Origin: Adenophora triphylla var. japonica
Taxonomy: Eukaryota; Streptophyta; Magnoliopsida; Asterales; Campanulaceae
Direction of reading: 5' to 3'
Assembly: GCA_022495995.1 (NCBI GenBank)
Contig: JAFEMH010004899.1
Span: 1 to 64,000, forward strand
Length of the DNA stretch: 64,000 nucleotides
The notes under the pieces were generated by a model. It was not told the DNA's origin, did not search any database, and was given only the letters and a program-made list of their open reading frames with translations. Shown piece after piece: positions 11,814-24,573 of this stretch; within the stretch, counting starts at the first letter, position 1; every line of letters begins with the position of its first letter. Both the position numbers and the translations under genes were made by a program.

Positions 11814-14800
11814 CTGAAATCGTATCATCTGTATTGTTGTCTCCACTCTGTTTGGCCATCTGTTTCAGAAGGTCTGCAAAAGCAGGGGTATCTGCATTAT
11901 TAGTGTACTCCGAGACTGATTTTTTTGTGTTCATCCAACTTCCTTGGTCCGGAGAAATTTTGGATGTTGGGTTGTTGGATTGAACAACTTCTTTGTACGC
12001 ACTAGATTTAGCAAATGGAAGCTTCACCGGGTCATTATCTAGTGGTACAGTTTCAGAAGACACCTTGGGTTTGTAGAGTCCTGACTCTTCTTCCAATGTT
12101 ATTCGCGGCTTGGATCTTACAAACTTGCTAGCATCCCCAACAATTAACTCCACCACAGGAAAGTCACTTTCTGAGTCACTTTCTGGAAAAGGGTTCTTTT
12201 AGTTAGAAGCATTAACAATTATGGAACGTTATATATACCAACCAAGAGTAAATCATCATAATTGACAAATTATCTGCATAGCATTCTGAAAGGCACCCAG
12301 TTCAAGTAAAAACAGGAAATGCATTCCTCAAGTAACACTAAAACATTTATCTACAGATAACATGCAACAGTGCAATGCATTTACAGGAAAAAGATAGAAT
12401 ACAAGACTATGCCACTGCATGCTTACAGTTCAATAGTAGTTAGCTACTTGTTATTACCCTTGATCTAGTCGTGTTGTATTTGGCATCAGTTTATACCGTT
12501 CTAATCAGACTAGCAAGTCAGTGAATCCTATTCTATACATGTACATTTAGATATATATATACACACACATATAAATTACAGCAAACTCTGTTTGTTTTTG
12601 TGCTGAAATATATTTTTTATTAACTTTGTGTTAGACACTCGGTTTATAACTCATAAGAGAGCTAGTTTTATTTAAACTATTCTCGAAGCACACTAGTGCA
12701 ATACAAACGTTAGAATATTCTCTCCAATTATATTAGCTTTACAGTTTCATGTAATTAAACAATAAGTTTCATGTAATTTCAGATAAAGACGGGCACCTTA
12801 CCATTTTCAGATGTTGTGGTGCTAGAGGGATTTCCCCATGAAGCGACCTTTGGTTCGTATCTTCCTGAATCTTTTTTCAATGTTTTATTTGTCTCGGATG
12901 CAACGGCTTGTCCAAATTTGCTGGCATCCCCAACAACTGTCTTCACCTCAGGGAAACCCCCTTCTAGAAAAGGTTCTGTTATTTCAACCAACAAACTACT
13001 CAATATGACATTTTGTGGTTACCCAACATGAGTAAGTAATCGCAATTTAGGAGTTATTTCCTTAGATGTAAAACAAAAAAAGAAGAGTGAAGATTCTTAT
13101 GATACCCAACTTCTACAAGACCTTGGAGATTATTTCTCAAGTAGCTGAAACCAAATCGCAAAACAAAAAGGTAAAAGTTGCATTTGAATCCAAATGACAT
13201 AATTTTTGTTTGCAAGGCGAAAGAACATGACTCCCAATGGAAGTACGGTTAGGTATTATTTGCTATGAGCTTTATTTCAGTTGTGATGTACTTCACATAA
13301 TAGAGTCAAATGATGCCTCAAGTCTAAAAAACACATACAATCATATTAATGTAACTGAATAAACAAAATATAAAAATAAAATCTTTACAGTGATTAAATG
13401 AATAATCAACGATTTATATTTACCCCGAAAGGATAATAGAAAACTTTTTCTACTAACTAAGAAAGCTATCATGCTTGTTAAAATCAAGGATACACACTTC
13501 AATCCATTTTCATTCATAAAATATATTACTTTCACACATAAACTCTGTGAGAAAAGAATTGAAATTAGAACTCATCTACTAATCAGAGTTCATTAGTAAA
13601 TGGACCTATTTATAATCTCAAGTAAAGAAGTTTTCGAAGCTGAAAATATTTAACCGATGCGTTGGGAACCCACTAAAGTAGTGATGTTTCCCCAATACAA
13701 AAGATTTATATTCAAGAATCTTTAACAATTTAGGCACGTGTTAGCAGGACTCACGATAATCGTACCTGAAATTGTATCATCTGTATTGTTGTCTCCACTC
13801 TGTTTGGCCATTTGTTTCAATAGGTCTGCAAAAGCAGTGGTGTCTGCACTAATAGTGTATTCCGAGACCGACTCTTCTTTGTTCATCCAACTTTCAGAAG
13901 ATTCTTGAACTTGGTCCGGAGAAGTTTGGGGAGTTGAGTTGTTGGATTGAACAACTTCCTTGTATGCACTAGCTTTAGCAAATGCAAGATTCACCCGGTC
14001 ATTATCAACTAGTACAGGTTCCGAAGAGACCTTGGGTTTGTAGAGTCCTGACTCTTCTTCCAATGTTATCCGTGGCTTGGATCTTGCAAACTTGCTAGCA
14101 TCCCCAACAATTATCTCCACCTCAGGGAAGTCACTATCTGGCAAAGGGTACTTTAGTGGAAAACACTGACAACTATTGAACATTTTATCTACCCGCCAAG
14201 ATTAAACAATAATAATTCACAATTTATCTGCATAAGGACTCTGAAAGACACCCAAGTTCAAGCAAACACTGGAAATTCATTTCTCAAGTAACAGTAGAAC
14301 AAATAATTAATAGATAAGGTGCAATGGTGCAATGCATTTACAAGAAGAAGATAAAATACAAGACCACGCCACTCCATATGTTAAGTTCGATGGTACTTGT
14401 ATACTTGCTATAACCTTTGTTCTATTAATGTTGTATTTCGAATCAGTTTATACCGTTCTAGTAAGACTCATAAGGAATTCAATCCTATTCTGTAACTACA
14501 AATTTATAAATAATAGGAAACTATGTATTCGTTTTTGTGCTGAAGGGATAATCCATTTTTAGTGGCTGTGTATCATTCACTCGCTTTAGAACTCAAAAAA
14601 GACCTAGTTTTTATTTTTGACCATTCGCCACGAAGACTAGTGCTACTCAATGATAAAATATTCACTCCAATAACATTAACTTTTTACTGTTTCATATAAT
14701 AAAACAATAAGTTTCATGTAATTTCAGAAAAAGACAGGCAACTTACCATTTTCAAATGTTGTGTCACTAGAGGGATTTTCCCATGTAGTGAACTTTGGTT

Positions 14801-17800
14801 CGTATGGTCTTGAATCTTCTTTCAATGTTTTGTTTGGCTCAGATGAAACGGCATGTCCAACTTTGCTAGCATCCCCAACAATTATTTCCACCTCCGTGAA
14901 GTTCACTTCTGAAAGGATAATAGATAACCTTTCCTTTTAAAAAAAATAAAAGTACTATTGATTCATAACATATACTCATGTATCACAAGAAAGATAGTCT
15001 CACTTAGATTTAATGGTCAACTTAATGGAAGTTTGACCAAAAATATAAGAACAAATAATTATAGGCATGACGTTCTAAATATTGTTATTGATAGTATTAA
15101 TAATGGTTCGTCAATTACAATTCTAAGAATTTCATGAGGATAACTAGTTTTTCATACATTTTTTGTCAAAGCTCAATCAAGTTGACCATGAATATTAAAG
15201 TGAAACTATCTTTCTGCAGCAGCGAGTATTACTTTCAAAGATGAACTCTGTGAGAAAAGAAATGAAACCATAACTCACGAAATAATCAGATTCCATTAGC
15301 AAATACACCTAATCATAATCTTAACTATAGAAATATTGAAACTGAAGCTAGTTACCAATGCTTTGGAAACCCCCAAAATCATGTATTTCTTACCCCAATA
15401 CCAAAGATTAGAATCTTAACAATTTGGGCACTCGATAGCAGAACTCACGATAGTTGTACCTGAAATTGTATCATCTGTATTGTTGTCTCCGCTCTGTTTG
15501 GCCATTTGTTTCAACAGGTCTGCAAAAGCAAGGCTGTCTTCATTTTTGGTGTACTCCGAGACTGACTCTTCTTTGTTCATCCAATTTCCAGAAGATTCTG
15601 GAACTTGGTTGGGGAGATTTTGGGAGTTGGGTTGTTGGATTTAACAAATTCCTTGTACGCACTAGCTTTAGCAAATGCAAGCTTCATCGGGTCATTATCA
15701 ACTGGTACAGGTTCCGAAGAGACCTTGGGTTTGTAGAGTCCTGACTCTTCTTCCAATGTTATCCGTGGCTTGGATCTTGCAAACTTGCTAGCATCCCCAA
15801 CAATTATCTCCACCTCAGGGAAGTCACTATCTGGCAAAGGGTACTTTAGTGGAAAACACTGACAGCTATTGAACATTATATCTACCCACCAAGATTAAAT
15901 AATCATAATTCACAATTTATCTGCATAACGACTCTGAAAGACACCCAAGTTCAAGCAAAAACTGGAAATTCATTTCTCAAGTAACAGTAGAACAAATAAT
16001 TAATAGATAAGGTGCAATGGTGCAATGCATTTACAAGAAGAAGATGAAATACAAGACCACGCCACTCCATATGTTAAGTTCGATAGTACTTGGCTACTTG
16101 CTATAACCTTCGTTCTATTAATGTTGTATTTCGGATCAGTTTATACCGTTCTAGTAAGACTCGTAAGGAATTCAATCCTATTCTGTAACTACAAATTTAT
16201 AAATTAGGGAATTTGACCCGGAAGTTCCTTTTGGAACAAATCACTTCCCCTCAAGTTCCTCATTAAATCGAAATGACCTGGAAGTTCTTATGCAGTAATA
16301 TATAATACTGCATGCAATATTATTATATTCACTCATATGTGAATATAATACTGCATCTATAATACAACATGGTGAAGGAACTTCTCGGGCATTATGATAC
16401 TTTTTTAGAACTTCCCGGTCACTCTCCCTATAAATTATAGGAAACTATGTATTAATTTTTGTGCTGAAGGGATAATCCATTTTTAGTGGCTGTGTATCAT
16501 TCACTCACTTTAGAACTCAAAAAAGACCTAGTTTTTATTTTTGACCATTCGCCACGAAGACTAGTGCTACTCGATGATAAAATATTCACTCCAATAACAT
16601 TAACTTTTTACTGTTTCATATAATAAAACAATAAGTTTCATGTAATTTCAGAAAAAGACAGGCAACTTACCATTTTCAAATGTTGTGTCACTAGAGGGAT
16701 TTTCCCATGAAGTGAACTTTGGTTCGTATGGTCTTGAATCTTCTTTCAATGTTTTGTTTGGCTCAGATGAAACGGCTTGTCCAACTTTGCTGGCATCCCC
16801 AACAATTATTTCCACCTCCGTGAAGTCCACTTCTGAAAGGATAATAGATAACCTTTTCTTTTTTAAAAAATAAAAGTACTATTGATTCATAACATATACT
16901 CATGTCACAGAAAGATAGTCTCACTTTGATTTAATGGTCAACTTAATGGAAGTTTGACCAAAAATATAAGAACAAATAATTATAGGCATGACGTTCTAAA
17001 TATTGTTATTGATAGTATTAATAATGGTTCGTCAATTACAATTCTCAGAATTTCATGAGGATAACTAGTTTTCATACATTTTTTGTCAAAGCTCAATCAA
17101 GTTGACCATGAATATTAAAGTGAAACTATCTTTCTGCAGCAGCGGGAGTATTACTTTCAAAGATGAACTTTGTGAGAAAAGAAATGAAACCATAACTCAT
17201 GAAATAATCAGATTCCATTAGCAAATACACCTAATCATAATCTTAACTATAGAAATATTGAAACTGAAGCTAGTTACCAATGCATTGGAAACCCCCAAAA
17301 GCATGTATTTCTTACCCCAATACCAAAGATAAGAATCTTAACAATTTGGGCACTCGATAGCAGAACTCACGATAGTTGTACCTGAAATTGTATCATCTAT
17401 ATTGTTGTCTCCGCTCTGTTTGGCCATTTGTTTCAACAGGTCTGCAAAAGCAAGGCTGTCTTCATTTTTGGTGTACTCCGAGACTGACTCTTCTTTGTTC
17501 ATCCAATTTCCAGAAGATTCTGGAACTTGGTCGGGGGAGATTTTGGGAGTTGGGTTGTTGGATTTAACAAATTCCTTGTATGCACTAGCTTTAGCAAATG
17601 CAAGCTTCATCGGGTCATTATCAACTGGTACAGGTTCCGAAGAGACCTTGGGTTTGTAGAGTCCTGACTCTTCTTCCAATGTTATCCGTGGCTTGGATCT
17701 TGCAAACTTGCTAGCATCCCCAACAATTATCTCCACCTCAGGGAAGTCACTATCTGGCAAAGGGTAGTTTAGTGAAAAACTCTGACAACTATTGAACATT

Positions 17801-20800
17801 ATATCTACCCACAAAGATTAAATAATCATAATTCACAATTTATCTGCATAACGACTTTGAAAGACACCCAATTTCAAGCAAAACTGGAAATTCATTTCTC
17901 AAGTAACAGTAGAACAAATAATTAATAGATAAGGTGCAATGGTGCAATGCATTTACAAGAAGAAGATAAAATACAAGACCGCGCCACTCCATATGTTAAG
18001 TTCGATGGTACTTGGCTACTTACTATAACCTTTGTTCTATTAATGTTGTATTTCGAATCAGTTTATACCGTTCTAGTAAGACTCATAAGGAATTCAATCC
18101 TATTCTGTAACTACAAACTTATAAATTATAGGAAACTATCTATTCGTTTTTGTGCTGTAGGGATAATCCATTTTTTAGTGGCTGTGTATCATTCACTCGC
18201 TTTAGAACTCAAAAAAGACCTAGTTTTTATTTTTGACCATTCGCCACGAAGACTAGTGCTACTCAATGATAAAATATTCACTCCAATAACATTAACTTTT
18301 TTACTGTTTCATATAATAAAGAGTTGGTCTTACAAAAAACGCGTTTTTTTCTAAGCTTAGGAAAAACGTGTTTTACACTGGCACTTAATAACACTAACAC
18401 TGGAACTTTTTTACACTGACACTTTGTTACACTAACACTGGCACTTTTATACACTGGCACTTAATATACATGCACTGGCACTTTTTTACACTGGCACTTT
18501 GTTACACTAACACTGGCACTTTGTTAAACTGGCATCGACACTTTTTACATTGGCACTTAATATACATGCTCTGACACTTTTTTACACTGGCACTTTGTTA
18601 CACTAACACTGGCACTTTGTTGAACTGGCATTGACACTTTTTACACTGGCACTTTGTTACACATGCACCGGCACTTTGTTAAACTGACACTGACACTTTT
18701 TTACACTGGCACTTTGTTACACATGCACTGGCACTTTGTTAAACTGGCACTGGCACTAACGGGGAAAACAAAACACGTTTTTTCTAAGTTTAAGGAAAAC
18801 GCGTTTTTTGTAAGATTTTGGCTATAATAAAACAATAAGTTTCATGTAATTTCAGAAAAAGACAGGCAACTTACCATTTTCAAATGTTGTGTCACTAGAG
18901 GGATTTTCCCATGAAGTGAACTTTGGTTCGTATGGTCTTGAATCTTCTTTCAATGTTTTGTTTGGCTCAGATGAAACGGCTTGTCCAACTTTGCTGGCAT
19001 CCCCAACAATTATTTCCACCTCCGTGAAGTCCACTTCTGAAAGGATAATAGATAACCTTTTCTTTTTTAAAAAATAAAAGTACTATTGATTCATAACATA
19101 TACTCATGTCACAGAAAGATAGTCTCACTTTGATTTAATGGTCAACTTAATGGAAGTTTGACCAAAAATATAAGAACAAATAATTATAGGCATGACGTTC
19201 TAAATATTGTTATTGATAGTATTAATAATGGTTCGTCAATTACAATTCTCAGAATTTCATGAGGATAACTAGTTTTCATACATTTTTTGTCAAAGCTCAA
19301 TCAAGTTGGCCATGAATATTAAAGTGAAACTATCTTTCTGCAGCAGCGGGAGTATTACTTTCAAAGATGAACTCTGTGAGAAAAGAAATGAAACCATAAC
19401 TCATGAAATAATCAGATTCCATTAGCAAATACACCTAATCATAATCTTAACTATAGAAATATTGAAACTGAAGCTAGTTACCAATGCATTGGAAACCCCC
19501 AAAAGCATGTATTTCTTACCCCAATACCAAAGATAAGAATCTTAACAATTTGGGCACTCGATAGCAGAACTCACGATAGTTGTACCTGAAATTGTATCAT
19601 CTATATTGTTGTCTCCGCTCTGTTTGGCCATTTGTTTCAACAGGTCTGCAAAAGCAAGACTGTCTTCATTTTTGGTGTACTCCGAGACTGACTCTTCTTT
19701 GTTCATCCAATTTCCAGAAGATTCTGGAACTTGGTTGGGGGAGATTTTGGGAGTTGGGTTGTTGGATTTAACAAATTCCTTGTACGCACTAGCTTTAGCA
19801 AATGCAAGCTTCATCGGGTCATTATCAACTGGTACAGGTTCCGAAGAGACCTTGGGTTTGTAGAGTCCTGACTCTTCTTCCAATGTTATCCGCGGTTTGG
19901 ATCTTCCAAACTTGCTAGCATCCCCAACAATTATCTCCACCTCAGGAAACTCACCTTCTGGAAAAAGGTTTATTAGTGGAAATTGGAAAACACAAACAAA
20001 CCTGGAACTTGATATCTACCCGCCAAGAAAAACAATCGCAATTGACGATTATCTGCATCTGCATAATGTATCCGAAAGACTCCCAAGTTCCAGCAATAAT
20101 TGAGAAAGTATTGCTCAAGTTATTGGAAGTTCAGAACCCTCCCCCCCCCCCGGAGATATGTTTAGAAACAGGAAGGACAGTTATTTTCGGATGACCGAAA
20201 TGTGCAATGCACTTACAGGAAGAAGATAAAATACAAGACCACCCTCCTACATGCGCATAGTTCGGCAGTATTAGCTATTACCTTGTTCTAGTAATGCTGT
20301 ACTTGGCATCAGTTTATTTGGTTCTAATCAGACTAATAAAGCAATCCTCTGGACCTCTTCAATAACTCTCACATATATGAATTATAAGAACATGTGTGTT
20401 AGTTTTTGTCCTAAGAGAATAATCCATCGTTTATTAACTTCGAGTCACACACTCCCTCTACAGCTCGAAAGCGTCCTGGTTTTTACGTTAGAAAATCCGC
20501 CAAGAATGATGCAACTCAAACATAAGACTAACTACTAAATTACACTAAATTTGCTAATTAATTTAATTAAACAGTAAATTTGATGTAATTTTTGAGAAAG
20601 ACGGGCACCTTACCGTTTTCATATGTTGTGTCGCTAAGGGGATTACTCCATGAAGCAAACTTTGGTTTATATCGTTCCGAATTTTCTTTCAGCATTGTGT
20701 TTGGCTCAGATGCAGCAGCTTGTCCAACTTTGCTGGCGTCCCCGACAATCATCTCCACCTCGGGGACGTCCTCTCCTGGAAAAGGTTCTGTCATTCCAAC

Positions 20801-23800
20801 CATACGTGCTAATATGGAATTTTATGGCCACCCAGCATGACCAAATATTCCGAATGCAGCAGTTTTTGGGATGTCAAAGATAAGTCCACAAATGAACTTG
20901 GAGATTATTTCTATAAGTACTTGGATCCTAATATTAAAACTAAAAACATGCATGAAGTTGCATTTGAATCAAAATAAGGTGCTATATATTTGCAAGAACA
21001 AAGAATAATACAACATGACCCCCGGTGGAAGCATGGTTTCTTATTACTTTCTATGAGCTTTATTTTAGAAGTGTTGTCCTTCACATCAGAATCGAGTCAC
21101 TAGACACTTCCAAGTCTCACCAATCCTATATCTGTAACTGAATAAATATTAATTGCAGAAAACTTGTACGGTTTGGTAGAAGAATATTCAATTACTTATA
21201 CCTTTCTGTATAACTAGGAATGCGATCTAAAGTAGAGATATATTTTAAACTGAAACTATAAGAAAAAAAAATTTAAACTGAAACTATAAGAAAAAAAATG
21301 AATTGGAAACCCCCTAAATCATTGATGATGGTTCCTAATACCAAAGATTATTATTAATGAATCTTAACAACTAGAACTAGTTCAGGACCCACAATAAATG
21401 TACCTGAAATTGTATCATTTGTTATGCTGTCTCTACCCTCTTTGGCAATCTGTTTCGGAAGGTCTGCAAAAGCAGGGGTACCTCCATTATTAGTGTACTC
21501 CGAGACCGACCCTTTTCTAATTACCAGGCTTTCAGAAGATTCTCGAACTTGGTCCGGAGAGATTCTGAAAGTTGTGCTCTTGGATTGAGCAACATCCTTG
21601 TACGCCCTAGCTTTCGCAAATGCAAGCTTCGCAGGGTCATCATCAACTGGAGCAGGTTCTGAAGAGACCTTAAGTTTGTCGAGTCCTGAATCTTCTTCCG
21701 AGATTGTTGGCTGCTTAGTTGTTGTGGCTTCTGCGAACTTGCTAGCATCCCCAACAATTATCTCCGCCTTAGGAAATTTTCCTTCAGCAAAAGGATCTGT
21801 TAGTATCAACCGAGTATGAGTAGATAATCGCAATCAGCAGTTATTTGCAGACTATTGAGTAAGAAACCTTCTACAAGACACCCAAGTTCACAAAAAATGG
21901 CTAAGCATTTCTCAAGGACGTGGAATTTTGAAACTTGCCATCACAAACAACAAAAGGTGCTTTTTTTTTTGGGGGGGGGGGGGGGGCAACACTGTACGCA
22001 CAATTGGTACTCCCTCCATCCCAATATGAATGTCTGAAAAAAATTCAAATTTGCTCTTGATCATTTGGTTATAAAGTTCTAGTCACACCAATAACGTATC
22101 AAATTCTATTTTATAACTGCAAATGCTAAATTACAACCAACAGCATAAACTATAAACTGCATGCAAGACAGAAAACCCATCAATAATTAGGCTTTTTTCT
22201 TCTTTCCCTCGAGAGATAATCATTTTGTTTTTTGCAATTCATGTCATATACTCTCTCTCCAACAAAAACAAGTCCTACTATCTATTGTAGATCATTTCAC
22301 AAGGACTTGAGCTCTTAAATTAGAGATCAGAAATGTCAATATCAAAAGTTAGTTGAGCTACACTCAGAAAATCTATTTTAATCACAAGTTTAAGACTTCT
22401 TTGATTCTTATAGCACTTCACTTTCACATATGGACTATCATCAAGAAACAATAGTAGAGCTCCTATATCTCAAACAGACTCTTTTCTTTATCCAAAAACT
22501 TCATGTATCAACTCCGTGTACAACATATTCAATTTTAGTGAATGAACTTCAACTTCTATAATTTTGAAAAGATAAATAAACTTTATATGAATTTCCATAA
22601 ACTTTTAAGTCGACCAGGGATATGTGAAAACTGGACTTTTTAAGTTCCAAGGCTTTCAGAAGAGTTTAGAACTGGTTTTGGAAAAATTGGGAGTTGGGTT
22701 GCTGGATTAAACAGCTTTCTTGTATGCCCTAGCTTTGGCAAATGCGAGCTTCACATGGTCATTATCAACTGTTTCAGATTCCAAAGAGACCTTGGGCTTG
22801 TAAGTCCCGAATCTTCTCTCAAAGTCGTTGGCTTAGTTGCTGCGGATTTTCCAACCTTGCTAACATCCCCAAATATTAACAACACTGCACAAAAGTCCAT
22901 TTATGAAGAAGGGTCAATACGCGGAAGTGTGGACAAAAGTCCACTACGCGGAAGTGTGGAACCAGACATACTGAATTTAGGATCTATCCGGTATAAATGA
23001 GTGCCTATTTACAAAAGGGGCTTTGACCAATAAACCCCTCAGCCAAATGAAATCGACCAATAAATACAGACATTTTCAAAACTCGCCAATAAGTCCATAC
23101 TAAAAATGTGGACAAAAATGCCCCTAACTACAATTCCCGCACGTACCAGCGCATTATGAGCTTGATGGGTGAAGATTAGGATCCGATGATTCGCACTCCC
23201 TATGCATTCTCCCTCCCTCTTTCTCTCTATTCCTTTTTTTTCCCCGGTTAATAAAAACACCAACAACTGTCAAATTTGCCATACAGTTATTCTAAAAGAA
23301 AGACATAAATAATTGAGAAACCTACAACACAGTTATAACATAAACCAACTCTAATCATGAACAACTGTGAAAACCTATAAACATTAATGTGAAATAAAAT
23401 TCTCAGTTTATAACATAAACCAACACAGTTATAACATAAACCAATTCTATTTCACAGTTATTTAAATGAATGTGAAATAGAATTCACAGTTATTTACACC
23501 AAAACTTGTGTCCAAGTTTCATGAGAAATATTAGTTGTTCACCAAACTCTAACCAAACAAACTGTGAAATACACATCACATTTCAAAAATTTATCAGTTG
23601 TTTAATTAAACAAAATAACTGTGAAATACACATCACAGTTATTTCACAAACAATGCATAAAGATAAACAACTGTGAAAACCTATAAAACATTAATGTGAA
23701 ATAGAATTCTCAGTTTATAACATAAACCAACATAGTTATAAAATAAATCAATTCTATTTCACAGTTATTTAAATAACTGTGAAATAGAATTCACAGTTAT

Positions 23801-24573
23801 TTACACCAAAACTTGTGTCCAAAACTGAAAAGCTAAATTTTATTCCTATTTTTTCTTTTAACTAGCTTTTTTCCTTCATATTTTCTTTCACGATAACACA
23901 TACACATATGTCGATTGATGCTAGCCAACCTCAAATTATTTTGGGACTAGTGTTTTGTTGTTGTTGTTGTAGTATTAAAACGTACAGGTCTAATCTCACC
24001 GACAACACATCAAATCCTATTCTAGAACTGCATACATAAGAATTACAAAAAAAAAAATCCCATATAATACATGTTAGTAAAAAAAAAAGTAAAATTGATT
24101 TATCTATTTTCCTTCATCTTTTTTCTTGTAAAATTGATTTAAACTTACCCTCCCTAACTTTTCATCAATCAAGGGTCAAAGTAAAATATAATAAACTTCA
24201 GAAAGTCAAAATTGAGCATACCTGAAACCGTATCATCTCTACTGTTGTCACTATACTGCTTCAAAAGGTCAGCAAAAACAGGGGTATCTCCATTATCGTC
24301 AAACTCTGATGCCATTCCATTTTGAGAAGATTCCAGAAATGGGTTTGGATTGATTATGGGAATTGGATTATTGGATTGAATAGCTTTCTTGTAAGCCCTT
24401 GCCTTTGCAAATGCGAGTTTAACCGGGTCGGTATCCTCGGGCTCAGGTTCCGAAGAAGAGGAGGAGGACTTGGGCAGCTTGAATCTGCAGCTTCTCAAAG
24501 TTGAAGGGACAAGTTTTATGGAGTGACTGCGTGAAGAGAAACATGATGGGTACTGGGGCATAGAAGCTGCCAT
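11814..24573 (-). CDS. Unrecognised, probably plastid-targeted protein built from a tandem array of phase 1-1 exons (3' end outside window)
   Basis: Minus strand, start ATG at 24,571-24,573. Exon 1 (24,222-24,573) encodes a Ser-rich N-terminus lacking acidic residues, like a chloroplast transit peptide, then a DPVKLAFAKARAYKKA segment and a FADLLKQ...DDTVSG end. Downstream exons alternate. Long: 21,404-21,781; 19,586-19,957; 17,382-17,753; 15,460-15,830; 13,766-14,137; 11,814-12,182. Short (162 nt): 20,614-20,775; 18,875-19,036; 16,671-16,832; 14,747-14,908; 12,802-12,963. Each long exon encodes VEIIVGDASK, ESGLYKPKVSSEP, an LAFAKA.AYK motif like that of exon 1, FADLLKQMAKQSGD and DDTISG. Each short exon encodes VEIIVGDASK plus a YEPKF..WENPSSDTT.ENG end. 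All have AG acceptors and GT donors and break codons after base 1, so any exon can be skipped or repeated in frame. No stop codon is visible; the last exon probably lies past element A. I do not recognise the family. Confidence 0.75.
15460..15830 (-). pseudogene. Frameshifted long exon within the exon array
   Basis: This copy is 371 nt where its neighbours are 372. A G run near 15,608-15,615 is one base shorter than at 17,532 and 19,737, and the reading frame then runs into a stop. Splice sites are intact. Because flanking exons are phase 1-1, skipping it would restore the frame. A homopolymer sequencing error is a simple alternative. Confidence 0.65.
16207..16428. mobile_element. Mutator-like MITE (222 bp) in an intron of the exon array
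   Basis: The ends are imperfect inverted repeats, GGGAATTTGACCCGGAAGTT at the left and GGGAGAGTGACCGGGAAGTT read inward from the right. A 9-bp duplication TATAAATTA lies at 16,198-16,206 and 16,429-16,437. The paralogous introns at about 14,505 and 18,120 show the empty site. A 9-bp TSD is typical of Mutator-like elements. No coding capacity. Confidence 0.88.
18321..18822. mobile_element. Mutator-like MITE (502 bp) carrying an internal minisatellite
   Basis: A 9-bp duplication TATAATAAA flanks it (18,312-18,320 and 18,823-18,831); paralogous introns near 14,697 and 16,620 are empty. The terminal inverted repeats are about 65 bp and contain CTTACAAAAAACGCGTTTT near each tip. The interior is a tandem array of about 12-14-bp units of the type ACACTGGCACTTT mixed with GTTACACTAAC variants. 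A diverged relative in the opposite orientation lies at 26,655-27,120. Confidence 0.88.
22010..22063. mobile_element. Single arm of a palindromic Stowaway-type element
   Basis: It starts after TA with CTCCCTCCATCCCAATATGA and matches the left arm of the element at 58,310-58,452 as far as TTGCTCTTGATC, the centre of that element's palindrome. The other arm is absent. It lies just after a T-run/G-run tract (21,961-21,986) in intron 1 of the array gene. Confidence 0.6.
22650..22890 (-). pseudogene. Degenerate long-type exon in intron 1 of the array gene
   Basis: The minus strand retains the LAFAKARAYKKA block, the SSE/PKV block and an NxxDxSKVGKSAAT-like stretch recognisable against the long exons. 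A 2-bp deletion near 22,800 breaks the frame, and the 3' half with its GT donor is missing. It is a relic of an extra long exon between exon 1 and the exon at 21,404. Confidence 0.6.
23278..23825. repeat. Pair of about 310-bp direct repeats rich in AACTGTGAAATA, with a perfect 42-bp palindrome
   Basis: Sequence around 23,358-23,525 recurs around 23,667-23,825 with few changes. Both copies contain AATTCTATTTCACAGTTATT followed by its inverted complement. In the second copy (23,750-23,791) the palindrome is perfect over 42 bases; the first copy (from 23,443) has a few mismatches. It lies in intron 1 of the array gene. No coding frame. Confidence 0.75.

Noticed and set aside
17376..17659. Plus-strand open frames repeated at 15.4, 17.4 and 19.6 kb
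   Set aside because: They are antisense shadows of the long exons, repeated only because the exons are duplicated.
18365..18765. Regularly spaced short repeats resembling a CRISPR array
   Set aside because: Units are only about 12-14 bp, adjoin without unique spacers, and lie inside a MITE in a plant gene intron.
11814..21781. Array exons as separate intronless genes or as LTR repeats
   Set aside because: Each has conserved splice acceptor and donor in phase 1 and none has its own start-stop frame; no TSD or LTR termini surround the units.
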